Source: an uncultured Bacteroidales bacterium (GTDB lineage: Bacteria; Bacteroidota; Bacteroidia; Bacteroidales; WCHB1-69). Taken from it: a stretch of 64,000 nt of DNA. Made by a program: the position numbers and the translations under genes. Shown here piece by piece: positions 1 through 8,001 of the stretch (position 1 is its first letter; each line of letters begins with the position of its first letter). Location of the stretch: positions 1-64,000 of the forward strand of contig CAMKLG010000007.1 in the NCBI GenBank assembly GCA_946413585.1, written 5' to 3'. The notes under the pieces were generated by a model. The model worked only from the letters and a program-made list of their open reading frames with translations. It was not told where the DNA came from and searched no databases.

Positions 1-2
1 CG

Positions 3-2360
3 CAACGCGATTATACCCAGTATGTTAACCCGATGATCGGGACCAACGGCATGGGACACACCTTCCCCGGCGCGTGCTACCCCTTCGGGGGCGTGCAGGT
101 GAGTCCCGACACGGACACCATCCCCCACAACATCAACGGAAAGTACCAGCCGGGCGTCTATGACTACTGCGCCGGCTACCAGTACCGCGACAAGACCATC
201 GTGGGCTTCAGCCACACCCACTTCAGCGGCACCGGCCACTCCGACATGGGCGACATCCTGCTGATGCCCTTCACCGGCGAGGTGCAACTCCACCCCGGCA
301 CCGCCGACAACCCCGACTGCGGCTACCGCTCGCGCTTCAGCCACGACACCGAGAAGGCCTCGCCCGGCTACTACGAGGTGCGCCTCAGCGACGACGACAT
401 CCTCGTGCAGCTCACCGCCACCCCGCACTGCGGCATCCATCGCTACACCTTCCCCAAGGGCGAGACTCAGAAGCTCATCGTCGATCTCAACCACGCTATC
501 TACAACTATGACGGCAAGGTGCTGTGGGCCTCCCTGCGGATGGAAGGCCCCTACACGCTGACCGGCTACCGCATCACCAACGGCTGGGCGCGGGAGAACT
601 ACGTCTATTTCGCCATCCACTTCAGCAAACGCGTGGCCCACTATGGCTATCAAGATTTCGGGAAACAGGACTACCACGGCTTCTGGGGCCGCTTCGATGT
701 GAACCACGACTTCCCCGAAATGGCGGGACGCAAGGTGGTGGCTTGGATAGAGTTTGAGCAGGATGATAATCCTGAACTGGAGGTGCAGGTAGCATTGTCG
801 GCAGTCAGCACAGAAGGAGCTGAACTCAACTGGGATACTGAGACTAAAGTATCCCGCAAGGTGATCTTGAATCCCAGTGACAATACAACCACAAGTATAA
901 CAACGATGAAAACATTTGAAGAATTATGCCGTAGGACCAAACGAGAATGGAATGACAAACTCGGCATCTATGATGCACAAGGCACCCCCGATCAACTTGC
1001 GATGTTCTACACTTCGCTCTACCATACAATGATCAATCCCTCTATCTATCAGGATGTTGACGGACAATATCGCGGGGTGGACCACAATATCCACCAGAAC
1101 TTGGAAGGATACACCAATTACACGATTTTCTCCTTGTGGGACACCTACCGTGCTGAACATCCTCTGCTGAACATTATTGAGCCAAAAGCCGCCTGCGATA
1201 TGGTTTCCTCTATGATTGACCATGCTGAGCAGAGTGTGCACCATGTCCTTCCGATATGGAGCCACGCCGGAAATGAGAACTGGTGTATGATCGGCTACCA
1301 CGGTGTGTCGGCGGTGGCGGACAACTATCTTTGCCATCATCCGAACTTTCACGGGGAAAACGTGAAAGTGTACGAAGCTCTCACCAATGTGATGGAATAT
1401 CTGATCAACAGTGCGAATCTGAACTATTATGACCATACGGACACCTACAAAAAGTTAGGCTATGTACCTTATAACCAGTCAGCTGTCGGCACTTCCATTA
1501 CTTTGGAAAACGCATACGAAGATTGGGTGATTTACAATCTGATTGACAAAGGCAAAATTGCTTCTGGATATGAAAAGATGAAAGAGACTTACCGTCAGCG
1601 CGCGCTGAACTTCAAGAATGTCTTCAATCCGGAGACTGGCTTCGCGCAGGCGCGTTACGAGGACGGCTCGTGGAAGACGCCCGCCGACCTGCTCTCCACC
1701 TCCAACGAGGGCTTCATCGAGGGCAACAGCTGGAACTATTCGTTCTACGTGCCGCACGATGTCAACGGCTTGATCAAGATCATGGGCGGCGACAAGGTCT
1801 TCGTGAACCGCCTGGACGAGCTCTTCACGATGTACGTGCCCGACAAGTTCTTCGCTGAGACAGAGGATGTTACCCGCGAGGGCATGTTGGGCGGCTACGT
1901 GCACGGCAACGAGCCCAGCCACCACATCCCGTACCTCTACATGTGGACCTCCCAGCCGTGGAAGACGCAGCTGCGCGTGCGCGAGGTGATGAACAAGATG
2001 TACCGCAACCACCTCGACGGGCTGTGCGGCAACGATGACTGCGGACAGATGTCGGCATGGTACATCTTCAGCGCCATGGGCTTTTATCCCGTCTGTCCCG
2101 CCAGCGGCCAGTACGTCTTCGGGGCGCCCTACCTGCCCGAAAATGTCCTCCGTCTGCAAAACGGCAACACCTTGACCATCAAGGCGCCCAACGTCAGCGA
2201 CCAGAACTGCTATGTCCAGTCGGTAACGCTCAACGGCAAACCGCTGCACTGCGCCTACATCACCTACGAACAAATCATGTCCGGCGGCGAGCTAATCTTC
2301 ACGATGGGGAGCAAGCCGAACAAGAAGTGGTTCACGGAAAAGCCGTACTCGCTGGAGTAA
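3..2360 (+). CDS. GH92 family alpha-mannosidase, 5'-truncated by the window edge
   Basis: Exo-acting, calcium-dependent alpha-mannosidase family that removes mannose from N-glycans or mannans, usually in the periplasm or on the cell surface. The frame is open to the window edge and reads YVNPMIGTNG before the first internal ATG at 33, the usual GH92 amino-terminal motif, so the true start and any signal peptide lie outside. The motifs HGNEPSHH (nt about 1902-1926) and GNDDCGQMSAW (about 2028-2060), which hold active-site residues in this family, are intact, and the length of about 785 residues suits a whole catalytic protein. Base composition is mosaic: 72% G+C at 61-120, 38% at 901-960, 60% at 1981-2040. 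No partner polysaccharide-utilisation genes (SusC/D) are seen. Family call is firm; the exact linkage cannot be told. Confidence 0.95.
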   Translation, partial: QRDYTQYVNPMIGTNGMGHTFPGACYPFGGVQVSPDTDTIPHNINGKYQPGVYDYCAGYQYRDKTIVGFSHTHFSGTGHSDMGDILLMPFTGEVQLHPGTADNPDCGYRSRFSHDTEKASPGYYEVRLSDDDILVQLTATPHCGIHRYTFPKGETQKLIVDLNHAIYNYDGKVLWASLRMEGPYTLTGYRITNGWARENYVYFAIHFSKRVAHYGYQDFGKQDYHGFWGRFDVNHDFPEMAGRKVVAWIEFEQDDNPELEVQVALSAVSTEGAELNWDTETKVSRKVILNPSDNTTTSITTMKTFEELCRRTKREWNDKLGIYDAQGTPDQLAMFYTSLYHTMINPSIYQDVDGQYRGVDHNIHQNLEGYTNYTIFSLWDTYRAEHPLLNIIEPKAACDMVSSMIDHAEQSVHHVLPIWSHAGNENWCMIGYHGVSAVADNYLCHHPNFHGENVKVYEALTNVMEYLINSANLNYYDHTDTYKKLGYVPYNQSAVGTSITLENAYEDWVIYNLIDKGKIASGYEKMKETYRQRALNFKNVFNPETGFAQARYEDGSWKTPADLLSTSNEGFIEGNSWNYSFYVPHDVNGLIKIMGGDKVFVNRLDELFTMYVPDKFFAETEDVTREGMLGGYVHGNEPSHHIPYLYMWTSQPWKTQLRVREVMNKMYRNHLDGLCGNDDCGQMSAWYIFSAMGFYPVCPASGQYVFGAPYLPENVLRLQNGNTLTIKAPNVSDQNCYVQSVTLNGKPLHCAYITYEQIMSGGELIFTMGSKPNKKWFTEKPYSLE

Positions 2361-2364
2361 TAGA

Positions 2365-2509
2365 GAATTAAGAATTATGAATTATGAATACAACCACAAT
2401 ATTATAAAACAACTTCCTTGAAAGCCCTGTAAGGGCGTCGTATGTCAGCCCAAGGTGGAGCGCAGCGGAGCCCTGGGGACAATAAATGATAAATGATGAA
2501 TAATGAATG
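2365..2509. repeat. Short-word arrays flanking the composite repeat
   Basis: Degenerate tandem words AATTAAG/AATTATG (2365-2390) and AAATGAT/GAATAAT (2481-2509) flank the hairpin repeat. No coding potential is visible. They belong to a class of low-complexity gap arrays found at more than ten places in the window. Confidence 0.6.
2411..2480. repeat. Dispersed intergenic composite hairpin repeat, copy 1
   Basis: This gap segment has the order CTTCCTTGAA, then a GCCC..GGGC stem, then TATGT.AGCC, then GAGCGCAGCGGAGCCCTGGG. A related element with the same order of blocks lies at 45978-46075, and a degenerate one at 58241-58290. All are in gaps and none is coding. Such composite palindromic gap repeats are common in Bacteroidota genomes; function unknown. 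Confidence 0.7.
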
Positions 2510-2585
2510 TTGTCAAATATCCGACGTTCAACGATAAAAAACAAAATATTTTTTCAACACCATCGTTTCATATTAAAAAAAAGAG

Positions 2586-2593
2586 TATTTTTG
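2586..2593 (+). promoter_or_regulatory. Bacteroidota -7 promoter box for the first TonB-like gene
   Basis: TATTTTTG fits TAnnTTTG and lies 42 bases before the start codon. No good -33 TTTG is seen at 19-21 bases; the nearest TTTC (2566-2569) is 16 away. Confidence 0.6.
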
Positions 2594-2635
2594 CAGACTG
2601 ATTAAAAGTGTATTTTAACGTAAAAACATAGAGAT

Positions 2636-3325
2636 ATGATTGCAAAGAAAACGGACAAAGGAAATCTGGAAAACAAGAGAGGAATGTTCCTCCTTGTCGG
2701 ATTTGCCGTGGTTTTAGCCCTTGTTTACGCAGGTTTCGAACTTTTCGCTAACGAGGACAAAGTGGCTCCAGTTGATTTGTCAGACGATGATTTTATCACC
2801 GTCGTTGATGATGATGTCATCGCTACTGACCAAACCCCTCCTCCTCCTCCAGAGCAACCTCAACAACAACAAGAGGTCGTGCTTAACATCGTGGAGAACA
2901 ACATCCAAGTGAGTACTGATCTCTCATTTGATGTTGAATTCAATGAAGATGAGGTAATTGTCGATGTCGCTGACGAGGAAATTGAAGTTGTGGAAGACTT
3001 AACTGAGGAAGAACCCCCAGTGATGTTCACCGAGGAAATGCCTGAGTACCCTGGCGGTCCTGAAGCTTTGAACGCATTCTTGACCCGTGAAATCCAATAT
3101 CCTGAGGTGGCGCGTAACAATGGTATCACCGGTACCGTGCTGATTGAGTTCGTCGTGGAGAAGGATGGTCGAGTGAGCAACGCTAAAGTTAAAGTACCGT
3201 TGTTCCCCGATTGTGACAAGGAAGCTGTCCGTGGTGTCATGGCTATGCCGAGATGGAAACCTGGTAAGAACATGGGTAAGCCTGTACGCTGTTTCTATCA
3301 AGTGCCTGTCACCTTCAGACAATAA
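2636..3325 (+). CDS. TonB-like energy transducer, paralogue 1
   Basis: 229 residues with the layout of a TonB protein: a short cytoplasmic amino end, one membrane segment at about 16-38, an acidic linker, a PPPPPEQPQQQQ stretch at 68-79, and a carboxy-terminal TonB domain (about 138-229) containing YPGGPEALNAFL and RWKPGKNMGKPVR. TonB proteins span the periplasm and couple inner-membrane proton motive force to outer-membrane SusC-like or siderophore receptors. No exbB/exbD or receptor gene is visible nearby. It has its own promoter and is followed by a strong terminator and a closely related second copy. A terminal TonB-like fold in a structural role is the main alternative. Confidence 0.88.
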   Translation: MIAKKTDKGNLENKRGMFLLVGFAVVLALVYAGFELFANEDKVAPVDLSDDDFITVVDDDVIATDQTPPPPPEQPQQQQEVVLNIVENNIQVSTDLSFDVEFNEDEVIVDVADEEIEVVEDLTEEEPPVMFTEEMPEYPGGPEALNAFLTREIQYPEVARNNGITGTVLIEFVVEKDGRVSNAKVKVPLFPDCDKEAVRGVMAMPRWKPGKNMGKPVRCFYQVPVTFRQ

Positions 3326-3415
3326 GGTTTAAGGTTTATGGTTTATAGTTTAAGGCATCAGAACAGATCAGCTTTAATCCCTAAACACTAAACGCTAAAC
3401 CTTAAACCCTAAACT
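3324..3415. repeat. Inverted pair of GTTTAAG/CTTAAAC word arrays
   Basis: Right after the stop codon, 3324-3354 carries repeated GGTTTAAG/GGTTTATG words, and 3380-3415 carries their reverse complement (CTAAACG, CTAAACC, CTTAAACC). The two arms could fold into one long imperfect hairpin upstream of the terminator at 3424-3456. Confidence 0.65.
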
Positions 3416-3423
3416 TTTAAAAT

Positions 3424-3456
3424 AAAAAAAGGAATCCGTTGGGATTCCTTTTTTTT
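3424..3456 (+). terminator. Rho-independent terminator after TonB-like gene 1
   Basis: Stem AAAAAAAGGAATCC / GGATTCCTTTTTTT with loop GTTG (3438-3441) and a run of T to 3456. It separates the two tonB-like genes into distinct transcription units. Confidence 0.9.
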
Positions 3457-3500
3457 ATACAATATTTTATATTACGTCCGCGTTGTTTTAATAGAGCAAG

Positions 3501-3508
3501 TAATATTG
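3501..3508 (+). promoter_or_regulatory. Possible -7 box for the second TonB-like gene
   Basis: TAATATTG differs from TAnnTTTG at one base and lies 35 bases before the ATG, after a terminator, so a promoter is expected in this interval. Weak match. Confidence 0.35.
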
Positions 3509-3543
3509 CAGAACAAGAATGTTTCACCTAAAAACACAAAAAA

Positions 3544-4236
3544 ATGATTACAAAGAAAACAGACAAGGGAAATCTTGAAAACAAGCGCGGACTCTTTGTG
3601 TTGGTTGGATTCATGGTGGTTTTTGCTCTTGTTTATGCTGGCTTTGAGCTTTTCGCCAGCGAGGACAGGACACCCGGTTTTGAATTGGTAGATGATGATT
3701 TCATCACTGTAGTGGATGATAATGTCATCGCCACCGACCAAACTCCGCCGCCGCCACAACCTCAACAACAACCTCAACAAGAGGTGATTATCAAAATCGT
3801 GGATGATAACGTGCATGTAGATATGGACATCTCGATATTTGATGTTGACGTCTCACCAGAGGAAATCATTCCAGACGTTGTGGAACCTGAAGTTGAGCTG
3901 GTGGAGGAGACATCAGGCGAAGAACCTCCAGAGGCTTATACCGAAGAAATGCCCGAATTTCCTGGCGGCTCCGAAGCTCTTAACGCTTTCCTCACTCGCG
4001 AAATTCAATATCCTGAGGTGGCACGAAACACGGGTATCACTGGAACTGTGCTCATCGAGTTCGTTGTGGAAAAGGACGGTCACGTGAGCAACGCCAAGGT
4101 CAAAGTGCCGCTCTTCCCTGATTGCGATAAGGAAGCTATTCGTGGTGTCATGGCCATGCCGAAATGGAAACCAGGCAAGAACAACGGCAAGCCCGTCCGC
4201 TGCTACTACCAAGTGCCTGTTACGTTCAGACAATAA
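3544..4236 (+). CDS. TonB-like energy transducer, paralogue 2
   Basis: 230 residues, a tandem duplicate of the gene at 2636. The first 38 residues (KKTDKGNLENKRG, then the membrane segment) and the last 90 residues (YPEVARN.GITGTVLIEFVV to QVPVTFRQ) are almost the same, whereas the acidic periplasmic linker (about 85-135) has diverged. The Pro/Gln stretch is shorter (PPPPQPQQQPQQ). Likely role: TonB-type coupling to an outer-membrane receptor, perhaps of different reach or partner specificity from copy 1; that is inference. A long hairpin separates it from a convergent gene. Confidence 0.87.
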   Translation: MITKKTDKGNLENKRGLFVLVGFMVVFALVYAGFELFASEDRTPGFELVDDDFITVVDDNVIATDQTPPPPQPQQQPQQEVIIKIVDDNVHVDMDISIFDVDVSPEEIIPDVVEPEVELVEETSGEEPPEAYTEEMPEFPGGSEALNAFLTREIQYPEVARNTGITGTVLIEFVVEKDGHVSNAKVKVPLFPDCDKEAIRGVMAMPKWKPGKNNGKPVRCYYQVPVTFRQ

Positions 4237-4255
4237 TGTGGTTTCTAATTTCAAT

Positions 4256-4290
4256 AATGTAGGGCTGCCACAATGTGACAGCCCTACATT
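4256..4290. terminator. Long hairpin between convergent genes
   Basis: Arms AATGTAGGGCTG (4256-4267) and CAGCCCTACATT (4279-4290) pair perfectly; the interior CACAATGTG adds more pairing. It sits 19 bases after the tonB-like stop and 2 bases from the stop of the minus-strand gene, so it can end both transcripts. The GTAGGG..CCCTAC arms recall the palindrome at 46653-46680. Confidence 0.7.
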
Positions 4291-4291
4291 G

Positions 4292-4693
4292 TTAATATTT
4301 CCGATTTAGAATCTCCGACCAGATAATTCCTTTATACACCTCCTCCTCATCTATGTTAAGATGGATGTTAGGATGCGGCGTATCAGCAGCGGTGGCAAAG
4401 TGCTTGTTTTCCTCCACATTTTCCGAAAACGCTTGCTCAAAGTCGCGTTCGCTCATCGTTTCGTATGAGAAATACTCATTGTTACCGGTCGTCTCTTGGA
4501 AGATTGGGCTTGCTGGTTCCTTTTTCTTCTTTTTCGGCTTGGGTTGCGTCAGTTCCCCGTCTTCATCAATGGTAACTGTTTTGCGGTTTTTTTGGGCCTG
4601 TCGTGCCGCTTCTTCCTTGTTCATGTTCTTGAAGATGGAAAAGATAAACCATCCAACGATGAGAAGAATATAAATGATAGTTGAAAAATCCAT
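4292..4693 (-). CDS. Small single-pass membrane protein, conserved hypothetical
   Basis: 133 residues with a hydrophobic amino end (about 4-21, IIYILLIVGWFIFSIF), a charged stretch including KPKKKKKE, an acidic middle and a carboxy end EVYKGIIWSEILNRKY. I recall that a small Bacteroidales membrane-protein family ends in a similar YSEILNRKY motif, but no function is known to me. It is the last gene of a minus-strand train, 19 bases after the yihY-like gene, and ends against the hairpin at 4256-4290. The lysine run just after the membrane segment predicts that the soluble part is cytoplasmic. Confidence 0.7.
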   Translation of the reverse strand: MDFSTIIYILLIVGWFIFSIFKNMNKEEAARQAQKNRKTVTIDEDGELTQPKPKKKKKEPASPIFQETTGNNEYFSYETMSERDFEQAFSENVEENKHFATAADTPHPNIHLNIDEEEVYKGIIWSEILNRKY

Positions 4694-4712
4694 AATATAT
4701 TGATTTTAAGGG

Positions 4713-5723
4713 TTATTCGTGTTGTTGGAGAGAATCCGCAGTTTCAGCTTCCTCTAATTGCTCGCTTAGTCGCTTATTTTCGCTTTTGGCTTTGGCAATG
4801 CTGACGTTGAGGTCGTAGCAGATCAGGAAGATAGACGCGCTCCAGTTAATCCATAGGAGAATGGCGAAAATGGCACCTAAGGAACCGTAAATCAGGTTGT
4901 AATTGGAAAAATTGGAGAAGTAGATGTTGAGAATCCACAGCAATAACACCAGCAAGATGGTGCAGGTGGAAGAACCGGCGGAGAAGAATCGATAGTTACC
5001 GCGTTTGGTGGGAGCCAAATAGTAAAAGATACTGATTAAGAAATAGATAGCAGCATATACCAACACCCATTTCAAAAAGTGTACCGCAAAAGCATATAAA
5101 CTCGGGTTGTTCACGAAATGGGTGTACACGTAATCAACCGCGAAGGAGGCAATAATGAAAAACGCCGACACAAATACGATAATGACAAAGGTCAAGAGCA
5201 TCATTCCGGTACTTAGCAAAATCTGTCTCAAAAAGTTACGGCGCTCTTCTGTAAAATATGATGAGTCCATGGCTGCTAATATGCCATTGATGCATACGAT
5301 GGTGAAATAGATACCGATGATGAGCATAAAGGAAGAGAGGGTCCCGTTTTGTCGCATCACCACGTCTGTGATCATGCCCGAGATGGCTGGCCAAACGTAG
5401 TTAGGAACTATGGATTCCAACATGGCAATCAGGGTGTTACGGAACTCTTCACCGAAAAAGGCGATGGCGGAGAAGAGGGAGATAATCATGGGGATCACAG
5501 CCGCAAACACTCGATAAGTGATGGCAGCAGCGCGTTGAAAGACCACACCCTTACTCAATGATTGCAAAAAAAAGCGCATGACATCGTATAGCGGCACTTT
5601 CTGAAGTCCTGGCAATGTCATCGTTTTCGATTTTCGGATGATTGCTCCAATGTAAGGAATGCGCTCCAAATCGTCTTGCCATTGCTGGAATTTGTTTTTG
5701 ATATATAAGAACAATCGTTTCAT
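4713..5723 (-). CDS. YihY/BrkB family inner-membrane protein
   Basis: 336 residues, six predicted membrane segments. Family landmarks are present: QRAAAITYRVFAAVIPMI (about 63-80) and, near the carboxy end, YGSLGAIFAILLWINWSAS followed by CYDLNVSI. The protein ends in a charged, possibly coiled tail (KAKSENKRLSEQLEEAE). YihY/BrkB proteins were once called ribonuclease BN, but that activity belongs to another protein; their role is unsettled. The gene lies 30 bases after nadC and 19 before the next gene, so it is probably cotranscribed with both. Confidence 0.9.
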   Translation of the reverse strand: MKRLFLYIKNKFQQWQDDLERIPYIGAIIRKSKTMTLPGLQKVPLYDVMRFFLQSLSKGVVFQRAAAITYRVFAAVIPMIISLFSAIAFFGEEFRNTLIAMLESIVPNYVWPAISGMITDVVMRQNGTLSSFMLIIGIYFTIVCINGILAAMDSSYFTEERRNFLRQILLSTGMMLLTFVIIVFVSAFFIIASFAVDYVYTHFVNNPSLYAFAVHFLKWVLVYAAIYFLISIFYYLAPTKRGNYRFFSAGSSTCTILLVLLLWILNIYFSNFSNYNLIYGSLGAIFAILLWINWSASIFLICYDLNVSIAKAKSENKRLSEQLEEAETADSLQQHE

Positions 5724-5753
5724 ATATATTGTAAGCCGCTTACGATGAATAGC

Positions 5754-6602
5754 TTATACGAGGGATTTGAGACTCATGTCTAAACTGTTGATATGGTGGG
5801 TAAAAGCGCCTATGGAGATGAAGTCCACACCGGTGACTGCGTAATCATGAAGGGTTTCGCGCACGATGCCGCCAGAAGCTTCCGTTTCTACACGGTGATC
5901 CACCATTTTCACACCTTCGCGAATCTGGTCAGGGGTAAAGTTGTCGAACATAATGCGTTGAACACCACCGTGTTCTAGTACGCGGCGCACATCGTCTAAA
6001 CTACGGGTCTCAACTTCAATATTAAGATGTAAATTATTGTCTTTCAGATATTTGTTGGCCAAATCAATAGCTTTTTCGATGCCACCGGCGAAGTCAATGT
6101 GATTGTCTTTCAGCATCATCATATCGAAGAGGCCGAAGCGGTGGTTTTGCGCTCCGCCAACTGTTACGGCATACTTTTCGAAGATGCGCATATTGGGTGT
6201 TGTCTTACGCGTATCAAGCAAGGTAACGTTGGTATCTTTCACTAGATTAACGTATTCGCGTGTCGTGGTGGCGATGCCGCTCATGCGTTGCATGAAGTTA
6301 AGCAGTGTGCGCTCAGCGGTGAGCATATTGCGTGATGAGCCGTGCAGAGTAAACACGATATCACCTTTGCGCACTTCTGCGCCGTCGTTCATGCGCACGT
6401 CCATGCGGATGGAGTCATCCACTTGGCGTAGCACTTCACGTGCCACATCCACGCCGGCAAGCACACCGTCTTGCTTGATGAGCAACTTCATATTGCCCTG
6501 TGCTTCTGCGGGAATGCAGGAAAGGGATGAATGGTCACCGTTGCCGATATCTTCTTGCAACGTTAAGGCTATCAGTTTTTTAACTTGTTCTGTTATCTTC
6601 AT
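5754..6602 (-). CDS. nadC: Nicotinate-nucleotide pyrophosphorylase (carboxylating)
   Basis: Converts quinolinate and PRPP to nicotinate mononucleotide, CO2 and pyrophosphate in de novo NAD synthesis. 282 residues, the usual length. Conserved parts: LQEDIGNGDHSS near the amino end, DTRKTTPNMRIFEKYAV followed by GGAQNHRFGL and MLKDNHI in the middle, and MFDNFTPDQIREGV near the carboxy end. The start codon overlaps the upstream lipoprotein stop in ATGA (6599-6602), implying translational coupling. nadA and nadB are not in the window. Confidence 0.97.
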   Translation of the reverse strand: MKITEQVKKLIALTLQEDIGNGDHSSLSCIPAEAQGNMKLLIKQDGVLAGVDVAREVLRQVDDSIRMDVRMNDGAEVRKGDIVFTLHGSSRNMLTAERTLLNFMQRMSGIATTTREYVNLVKDTNVTLLDTRKTTPNMRIFEKYAVTVGGAQNHRFGLFDMMMLKDNHIDFAGGIEKAIDLANKYLKDNNLHLNIEVETRSLDDVRRVLEHGGVQRIMFDNFTPDQIREGVKMVDHRVETEASGGIVRETLHDYAVTGVDFISIGAFTHHINSLDMSLKSLV

Positions 6603-7099
6603 TTTTTGACGATTATTTCCGGTGTGGTGATGGTGTCGCTGTGATGCAAGGCGCGGTCAACGATGTAGCAGGAAAGCATCACGGTGTCGTAAACGGATGT
6701 GGGATTGTTGATGTAAGTGAGGATGGAGAGTTTTCCTTCGATGGATTCCGGCACATCATTGCTGAGGTGCGGAATGCGGGCGTGCAGTGGAGTGGGGAAC
6801 TCCAATTTTACCCATTCTCCATGCTGTTTCTCATAAAAATCGATAAAAAAGTTGTAATAATAAGTAGAATCTAAGGAAAAAATGGGATTTTTGTCGGTTT
6901 CATCCAGTCCGATGTCGCCGTCGCCGTCATGGAAATAGATGGTGAGAGTAGCCTGACTGTCGTGGCCGGTGCCGTCATCGATTTTTTCCAACGAAACAAA
7001 TTCAATGTAGGGGATGGCAGAAAAACGATCCTGGTGACGGCATCCGGTCAACGCCAACACCAGGATCAGAGTGCATATACCTTTGCAAAAATTTTTCAT
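6599..7099 (-). CDS. Putative lipoprotein, Bacteroidales hypothetical
   Basis: About 166 residues beginning MKNFCKGICTLILVLALTGC, a lipoprotein signal with lipobox LTGC. An in-frame ATG 15 bases upstream (7114) is the alternative start, but the chosen start gives a normal signal peptide. The mature part holds FHDGDGDIGLDETD, an acidic Asp-rich stretch that could bind calcium (inference), and an otherwise beta-rich sequence. No enzyme family recognised. It lies between atpG and nadC, overlapping nadC by 4 bases, so it is probably expressed with them, although nothing suggests a role in either pathway. Confidence 0.75.
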   Translation of the reverse strand: MKNFCKGICTLILVLALTGCRHQDRFSAIPYIEFVSLEKIDDGTGHDSQATLTIYFHDGDGDIGLDETDKNPIFSLDSTYYYNFFIDFYEKQHGEWVKLEFPTPLHARIPHLSNDVPESIEGKLSILTYINNPTSVYDTVMLSCYIVDRALHHSDTITTPEIIVKK

Positions 7100-7120
7100 C
7101 TTTCCGTAACTCATTAACGT

Positions 7121-7999
7121 TTAACCGTTTAATGCGTTAGCACCGCTCACAATCTCAATCAATTCGTTGGTGATGGAGGATTGGCGGGCATTGTTATACT
7201 TCAGGCGCAGCTCGCGGAGAATTTCGTTGGCGTTGTCTGTAGCCTTGGTCATGGAGGTCATTCTGGCACCGTGCTCTGAAGCGATGGAGTCGGATAAGGT
7301 TTTGTATAATTGCGTACGTAAAATCTTGGGAATCAGTTCGATCATTAACTCATCAGCAGAAGGTTCAAAAATATAGTCGCTATTGACCTTCTTTCCTTCT
7401 TCGCTTCCAACCGAAGCCACGGGCAGGTAATCTTCTACGGTGACGCGTTGTGTGGCGGCGTTCACGAACTGGTTATAGACCACATCCACTTTATCGACTT
7501 CGTGGTTGAGGAACTTCTGCACGACGTTATCGGCCACAGCGGAAAGCTCAGTAAAATCTGGATTATCCAGGATTTTCTCGTTATAAAGCATTATCGGGAA
7601 GGTATGGCTGAGTTGATCTTTGCCTTTCTTTCCGATGCAGATCAGTTGCACGTTGCCGGCTTTATGCTGCTCGGCATATTTCTCCTCCACCAGATGTTTG
7701 ACGGTTTTCACGATGTTCGCGTTGAACGCACCGCACAGTCCTTTATTGGAGGTAATCACTACGATAATCACTTTCTCGACTTCACGCGATTCAAAAAGTG
7801 TGGGTCTGTCGGGATTCGTATTTGAACCTGCTAGATTATTCAGTATCTCGTTCAGTTTCTGTGAGTAAGGACGAAGATGCTGGATGGCTGTCTGGGCACG
7901 GCGGAGCTTGGCAGCCGACACCAGCTTCATGGAGCTGGTGATCTTCTGTGTCGATTCGATAGAGGAGATTCTCGTGCGTATTTCTTTCAGGTTGCCCAT
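7121..7999 (-). CDS. atpG: F1 ATP synthase gamma subunit
   Basis: Central rotor stalk of the F1 sector. 292 residues. The amino end MGNLKEIRTRISSIESTQKITSSMKLVSAAKLRRAQ (read in parts) and the carboxy end ARQSSITNELIEIVSGA are the paired helices that form the rotor coiled coil and are highly conserved. It starts 2 bases after the atpA stop. The adjacent order atpH-atpA-atpG is standard, but no other ATP synthase gene follows. Confidence 0.98.
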   Translation of the reverse strand: MGNLKEIRTRISSIESTQKITSSMKLVSAAKLRRAQTAIQHLRPYSQKLNEILNNLAGSNTNPDRPTLFESREVEKVIIVVITSNKGLCGAFNANIVKTVKHLVEEKYAEQHKAGNVQLICIGKKGKDQLSHTFPIMLYNEKILDNPDFTELSAVADNVVQKFLNHEVDKVDVVYNQFVNAATQRVTVEDYLPVASVGSEEGKKVNSDYIFEPSADELMIELIPKILRTQLYKTLSDSIASEHGARMTSMTKATDNANEILRELRLKYNNARQSSITNELIEIVSGANALNG

Positions 8000-8001
8000 A
8001 A

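Noticed and set aside
1479..2273. 264-residue minus-strand frame opposite GH92
   Set aside because: Mirror of G+C-rich GH92 codons; the GH92 frame has family motifs throughout.
3324..3415. Telomere-like TTTAGGG repeats
   Set aside because: Words are degenerate and form an inverted pair in a bacterial gap; simply one of many word arrays.
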